Assembly (NCBI GenBank): GCA_031553435.1
Contig: JAVBLQ010000002.1
Span: 1 to 14,895 of the forward strand
Length of the DNA stretch: 14,895 nucleotides
From: JAVBLQ01 sp031553435
GTDB lineage: Bacteria; Bacteroidota; Bacteroidia; Bacteroidales; Azobacteroidaceae
Direction: 5' to 3'
This document shows, piece after piece, positions 12,165 through 14,895 of the stretch (positions within the stretch are counted from its first letter, which is position 1; each line of letters opens with the position of its first letter). The position numbers were made by a program, and so were the translations under genes. The notes below the pieces were generated by a model, which saw only the letters and a program-made list of their open reading frames with translations, made no database searches and was not told where the DNA came from.

Positions 12165-14225
12165 TTAATTATATGTTGGCAATGTTGAATAATCCTTTGA
12201 ATACCGGAGCATTTGCTCTACATATCCTTCATTATAAGACACTTTTACATCAGTAATATTTCCATCTTTATCTTTCACCAATTCGTAAACAGGATTTACA
12301 AATCCTTTATATGGAGCAAGATTTAACTTTTTGTATCTTCCTAATATCTCCTGGTGTAAGGTCGGGTCTACTTTTACTGCATAATTTTCGACAATGGCTT
12401 TTCCGGCAGCATAATCACCAGTTGATTTTATACGTTGTATTTCTGCCAGTAATTGACCAAACAATGTACGTAATTTTTCGTAATCGTTGACCACAACATA
12501 AGTCTTTTCATTCTTTTTGGCAAATTCAACAACTTTGTCAGTAGCGCCTTTTTCCAATACCCAATGAGCAATAAGCGAACGATTACGCATATGAGCTTCT
12601 TCAATATTTTTACCTGGCTCTATACGAACCAATTGCGTCATCAAACCATTCATCATGAATTTATAATATTCGGCTTTGTATGCATCTTTATCTTTGAGAA
12701 GTCCCATTTCGACTAATTTAGGATCGGCAATGAAATATAAACCATATAAATCTGCACGAGCTTCTTCTATGGTTGCTGTATAAGATTTTAACGCATTCGG
12801 ATTAACATTGGGAAGAAGTTTTCCGGAACCATGCCCTAAACATTCATGTAAATCCGTATGAAGATTATCACTAATGAAGCCATATACACTCATCAAGTGT
12901 CGTTCTGTATCGCTCCAAGCAAATTCTTCGTTAAATCCATTGCCTTGAGCCGCTTTGTCATAGGCTTCGGTAATATTTTCGATAGTTACAGATTTAGATC
13001 CGAAATCTTTACGGATCCAATTGGAATTAGGCAAATTGACTCCAATAGGTGTTGCCGGATAACAATCGCCTCCTAACATAGTGGTTGTAATCACCTTAGC
13101 GGAAACTCCTTTTACCTGTTCTTTTTTGAAACGGGGGTCAACTGGTGAATGATTTTCGAACCATTGGGCGCTATCACTGATGAGTTCCGTACGCTTAGTA
13201 GCTTCTAAGTTTTTGAAATTCACCATTGATTCCCAACTGGCTTTCATGTGCAGCGGATCTCCGTATGTTTCAGTAAAGCCATTTACGAAGTCTACCCTGG
13301 AATTCAAATCCTTTACCCATTCGATGGAATATTCATCATAAAGCTTCAGATCACCGGTACGATAGAATTTGATTAGAGTTTCTATGACTTTCTTTTGTTG
13401 GTCGTTTTCAGCTACACCTTGTGCTAATGTTAGCCAATAGATAATTTTTTCAATGGCTTGAGTGTAAAGGCCTCCTTCTTTCCAAACTTTTTCGACTAAT
13501 TTTCCATTTTCCTTAACCAAACGGCTATTCAGGCCATAAGAAACCGGAGTATGATCATTAGGCTTTTTCATTTTATTGTAAAAAGCTTCAGCTTCCGCTT
13601 GGGTAATGTCTTGTCCGTAATAATTATTAGCAGAAGTAAGAATCAAGTCAGCATGTGCATCCTGATTCACTTTTCTTGCATATAATTGAGGATCGAAAAT
13701 AACAGGTACCAATTCATCCAGAAATGCACTTACTGTTTGATTTTCTTTTAATGGTAATTTAGATGAGTCTATTGATTTTACTGTTTTAATAAAAAATTCT
13801 TTGGAACATCCGGGAAGAAATTTTTCTTCTCCATAATGATGATGAATTCCGTTGGAAAACCAAACTCTTTTCAAATAAATTTCAAGTTGTTTGAATTCTT
13901 CCGTATTTCTGTCACCTGTATAATTATTGTAGATTGCTTCTAATGTACGACGAATAGCCAGGTTATACCGGAAATTCTGATCATACAAAATATCCCTTCC
14001 TTCTATTGCAGCCTGAGATAGATAATAAGTCAACTTTTTTTGTTCCAAGGGAAGTGATTCAAATCCGGAAACCAAATAACGCAAAATTTGTAAATCTGCG
14101 AATTGATCAACCGCGTATTTGAAGTCTTTAAGGTTCTCAGTTTCTTTTACTTCGGTATTATTAACTTTTGAATTACAAGCAATTAAAAAAAATGGTGCCA
14201 TGACAACTAAAAGTGTTTTTTTCAT
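12165..14225 (-). CDS. Dipeptidyl peptidase III lipoprotein (peptidase family M49)
   Basis: This zinc aminopeptidase releases dipeptides from the N-terminus of short peptides. The 686 residues begin with a lipoprotein signal peptide with lipobox LIAC and lipidated C17. The residues after it lack the acidic surface-export pattern, so it is likely anchored in the periplasm. The catalytic motif HECLGH (460-465) binds zinc and supplies the general base. EEARAD (487-492) carries the third ligand. HECLGH (HExxGH) is the M49 signature, and this exact form is known from Bacteroides DPP III. The length is slightly above the roughly 675 residues of the Bacteroides enzyme. Its promoter lies at 14252-14282, with a palindrome at the likely start site. 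The AlkD-like gene follows. Confidence 0.95.
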   Translation of the reverse strand: MKKTLLVVMAPFFLIACNSKVNNTEVKETENLKDFKYAVDQFADLQILRYLVSGFESLPLEQKKLTYYLSQAAIEGRDILYDQNFRYNLAIRRTLEAIYNNYTGDRNTEEFKQLEIYLKRVWFSNGIHHHYGEEKFLPGCSKEFFIKTVKSIDSSKLPLKENQTVSAFLDELVPVIFDPQLYARKVNQDAHADLILTSANNYYGQDITQAEAEAFYNKMKKPNDHTPVSYGLNSRLVKENGKLVEKVWKEGGLYTQAIEKIIYWLTLAQGVAENDQQKKVIETLIKFYRTGDLKLYDEYSIEWVKDLNSRVDFVNGFTETYGDPLHMKASWESMVNFKNLEATKRTELISDSAQWFENHSPVDPRFKKEQVKGVSAKVITTTMLGGDCYPATPIGVNLPNSNWIRKDFGSKSVTIENITEAYDKAAQGNGFNEEFAWSDTERHLMSVYGFISDNLHTDLHECLGHGSGKLLPNVNPNALKSYTATIEEARADLYGLYFIADPKLVEMGLLKDKDAYKAEYYKFMMNGLMTQLVRIEPGKNIEEAHMRNRSLIAHWVLEKGATDKVVEFAKKNEKTYVVVNDYEKLRTLFGQLLAEIQRIKSTGDYAAGKAIVENYAVKVDPTLHQEILGRYKKLNLAPYKGFVNPVYELVKDKDGNITDVKVSYNEGYVEQMLRYSKDYSTLPTYN

Positions 14226-14237
14226 CTTGTTTTATGT

Positions 14238-14249
14238 TTCAAATTTGAA
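14238..14249. promoter_or_regulatory. Palindrome TTCAAATTTGAA at the DPP III transcription start
   Basis: This perfect 12-base palindrome starts 2 bases downstream of the DPP III -7 element. It is identical to the core of the palindrome at 3820-3833, which sits in the same place at the XRE promoter. A shared operator is a reasonable reading, though the DNA is AT-rich and symmetry can arise by chance. Confidence 0.4.
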
Positions 14250-14251
14250 TA

Positions 14252-14282
14252 CAAAGATAAAACTAAAAAACATAGCTGCAAA
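14252..14282 (-). promoter_or_regulatory. Bacteroidetes-type promoter of the DPP III gene
   Basis: On the minus strand TTTG (14279-14282) is followed after exactly 19 bases by TATCTTTG (14252-14259). Both match the Bacteroidetes -33 and -7 consensus, which makes this the best promoter in the window. Transcription would begin around 14246, about 20 bases before the ATG at 14225. The preceding TATATTTGC is a second -7-like word. Confidence 0.7.
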
Positions 14283-14325
14283 TATAGTTGCCATGGCAAA
14301 ATATTATTTTAAGTACATACAGTTC

Positions 14326-14520
14326 TTATGATTTTTTTCTTGCTTTATTTTGAAATAAAAAGTATACCAGAAGTACAATAAAAACAAATAAAAAAACGAA
14401 AGATATAGATAAAATCAAATTGGCTGACGGCCAATGAGATAATTTCCCAAAACTACCTACAATGGATATACCCATGTAAGATATGAATAATATGTATAGT
14501 AATTTCTTTGATGTTTTCAT
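14326..14520 (-). CDS. Small membrane protein with a GldL-like HWP motif
   Basis: The 64 residues from ATG 14520 form two membrane segments (about 7-26 and 35-56) separated by GKLSHWPSANLIL. That loop closely resembles the FKxxHWPGAxxLL motif of the GldL N-terminal region and of many small Bacteroidetes membrane proteins. GldL is a membrane component of the gliding and T9SS motor, but this protein lacks the long GldL C-terminal part. A basic end, KARKKS, follows the second segment. An in-frame ATG at 14538 would add six residues and overlap the stop of the upstream ORF by 7 bases, suggesting coupled translation. The role is unknown. Confidence 0.6.
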   Translation of the reverse strand: MKTSKKLLYILFISYMGISIVGSFGKLSHWPSANLILSISFVFLFVFIVLLVYFLFQNKARKKS

Positions 14521-14531
14521 GATCCATTTAT

Positions 14532-14895
14532 TTAACATGTACAATATACAGCTATTGTTAATGCCACTGCATAAGAGTTTGTTATCTGAGCCAGACATCC
14601 GGAAAAGTCACAACAAAAGTTATTCCAATTTCTTTGAAAACAATCATTATAACTTTCTCCCATTCTCCTACGTCCTAATTCATTACAATTTGCACCAGCA
14701 GCTCTTAGAGTAATATTATTATGTTCAAATATTTTTCCTGTCTTATTTATGGAATATACTTCCATATTGTTTTCATTTAAATCATTAACAAGCATTAGCT
14801 TAGAATCTAATTCATTATAGTGTCTCAATAAATTCAGTTCTAATTTTTTTAATATCAAATTTTTATTGTCAATTTTTAAGATAAAAAAATCATCT
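14532..14895 (-). CDS. Partial, cysteine-rich hypothetical protein (start outside window)
   Basis: I do not recognise this protein. The frame is open from the right edge to a TAA at 14532-14534, leaving at least 120 residues. A TTG at 14858 is unlikely to be the real start, because the reading frame continues upstream of it to the edge. The first half is charged and AT-coded. The last 52 residues are unusual: seven cysteines (one in AGANC, one in NDC, two in NFCC, one in SGC and two in YCTC), a Gly-Glu-Ser stretch and a hydrophobic end (AVALTIAVYCTC). Such a charged front part and Cys-rich tail would suit a secreted peptide or metal-binding protein, but this is speculation. It is followed directly by the HWP membrane protein. 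Confidence 0.5.
   Translation of the reverse strand, partial: DDFFILKIDNKNLILKKLELNLLRHYNELDSKLMLVNDLNENNMEVYSINKTGKIFEHNNITLRAAGANCNELGRRRMGESYNDCFQRNWNNFCCDFSGCLAQITNSYAVALTIAVYCTC

Noticed and set aside
14858..14895. Treating TTG at 14858 as the start of the cysteine-rich ORF
   Set aside because: The frame stays open from that codon to the window edge, so the gene more likely begins outside.
1..14895. CRISPR array, tRNA or rRNA genes, insertion sequences, prophage
   Set aside because: Looked for and not seen: no regularly spaced repeats of CRISPR length, no cloverleaf, and no transposase, integrase or phage structural proteins.

Overview
This window looks like chromosomal DNA from an AT-rich member of the Bacteroidales (Bacteroidetes). 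The reasons are consistent. Several start regions carry the Bacteroidetes promoter element TAnnTTTG instead of a TATAAT box. Ribosome binding sites are weak. The proteins are typical of that group: a type IX secretion (T9SS) C-terminal tail, a PID-CTERM-like small protein, a lipoprotein dipeptidyl peptidase III with an HECLGH motif, a Fur-family gene overlapping purA, and a pyrK-pyrD pair. I cannot assign a genus from the sequence alone.

Layout. Positions 1-1514 carry the 23S rRNA methyltransferase gene rlmD (+). It meets the pyrK-pyrD operon (-, 1516-3191) tail to tail with one base between them. An XRE-type regulator (-, 3359-3805) follows. A very AT-rich 582-base gene-free stretch with repeated TACATTTG elements separates it from a two-gene BON/LysM unit (+, 4388-5231), which ends at a strong intrinsic terminator (5276-5314). 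Next is a three-gene cassette of exported proteins (+, 5685-8772): a 531-residue protein with a T9SS-type tail, a 96-residue protein with a PISGG-hydrophobic-basic tail, and a 358-residue protein with a DUF1566/FISUMP-like C-terminus. Parts of this cassette are much richer in GC than the rest of the window. A long hairpin (8835-8917) separates it from the minus-strand cluster fur - purA - membrane zinc peptidase (11418 down to 8918). Further right, also on the minus strand, are a DPP III lipoprotein gene followed by an AlkD-like gene. At the edge lie a small membrane protein with a GldL-like HWP motif and a cysteine-rich ORF that runs off the window.

Most of the window is housekeeping: nucleotide synthesis (pyrD, pyrK, purA), rRNA modification, DNA alkylation repair and peptide turnover. 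The accessory parts are the exported cassette at 5.7-8.8 kb and the right-edge pair. The most unusual non-coding signals are a TTCAAATTTGAA palindrome placed just downstream of the -7 element at two separate promoters, heptamer-like repeats in three intergenic or gene-end spots, the GC-rich structured leader at 7625-7677, and the 83-base hairpin. I saw no tRNA, rRNA, CRISPR array, transposase or phage gene, and no clearly undescribed multi-gene system. The exported cassette and the right-edge pair are the best candidates for follow-up.
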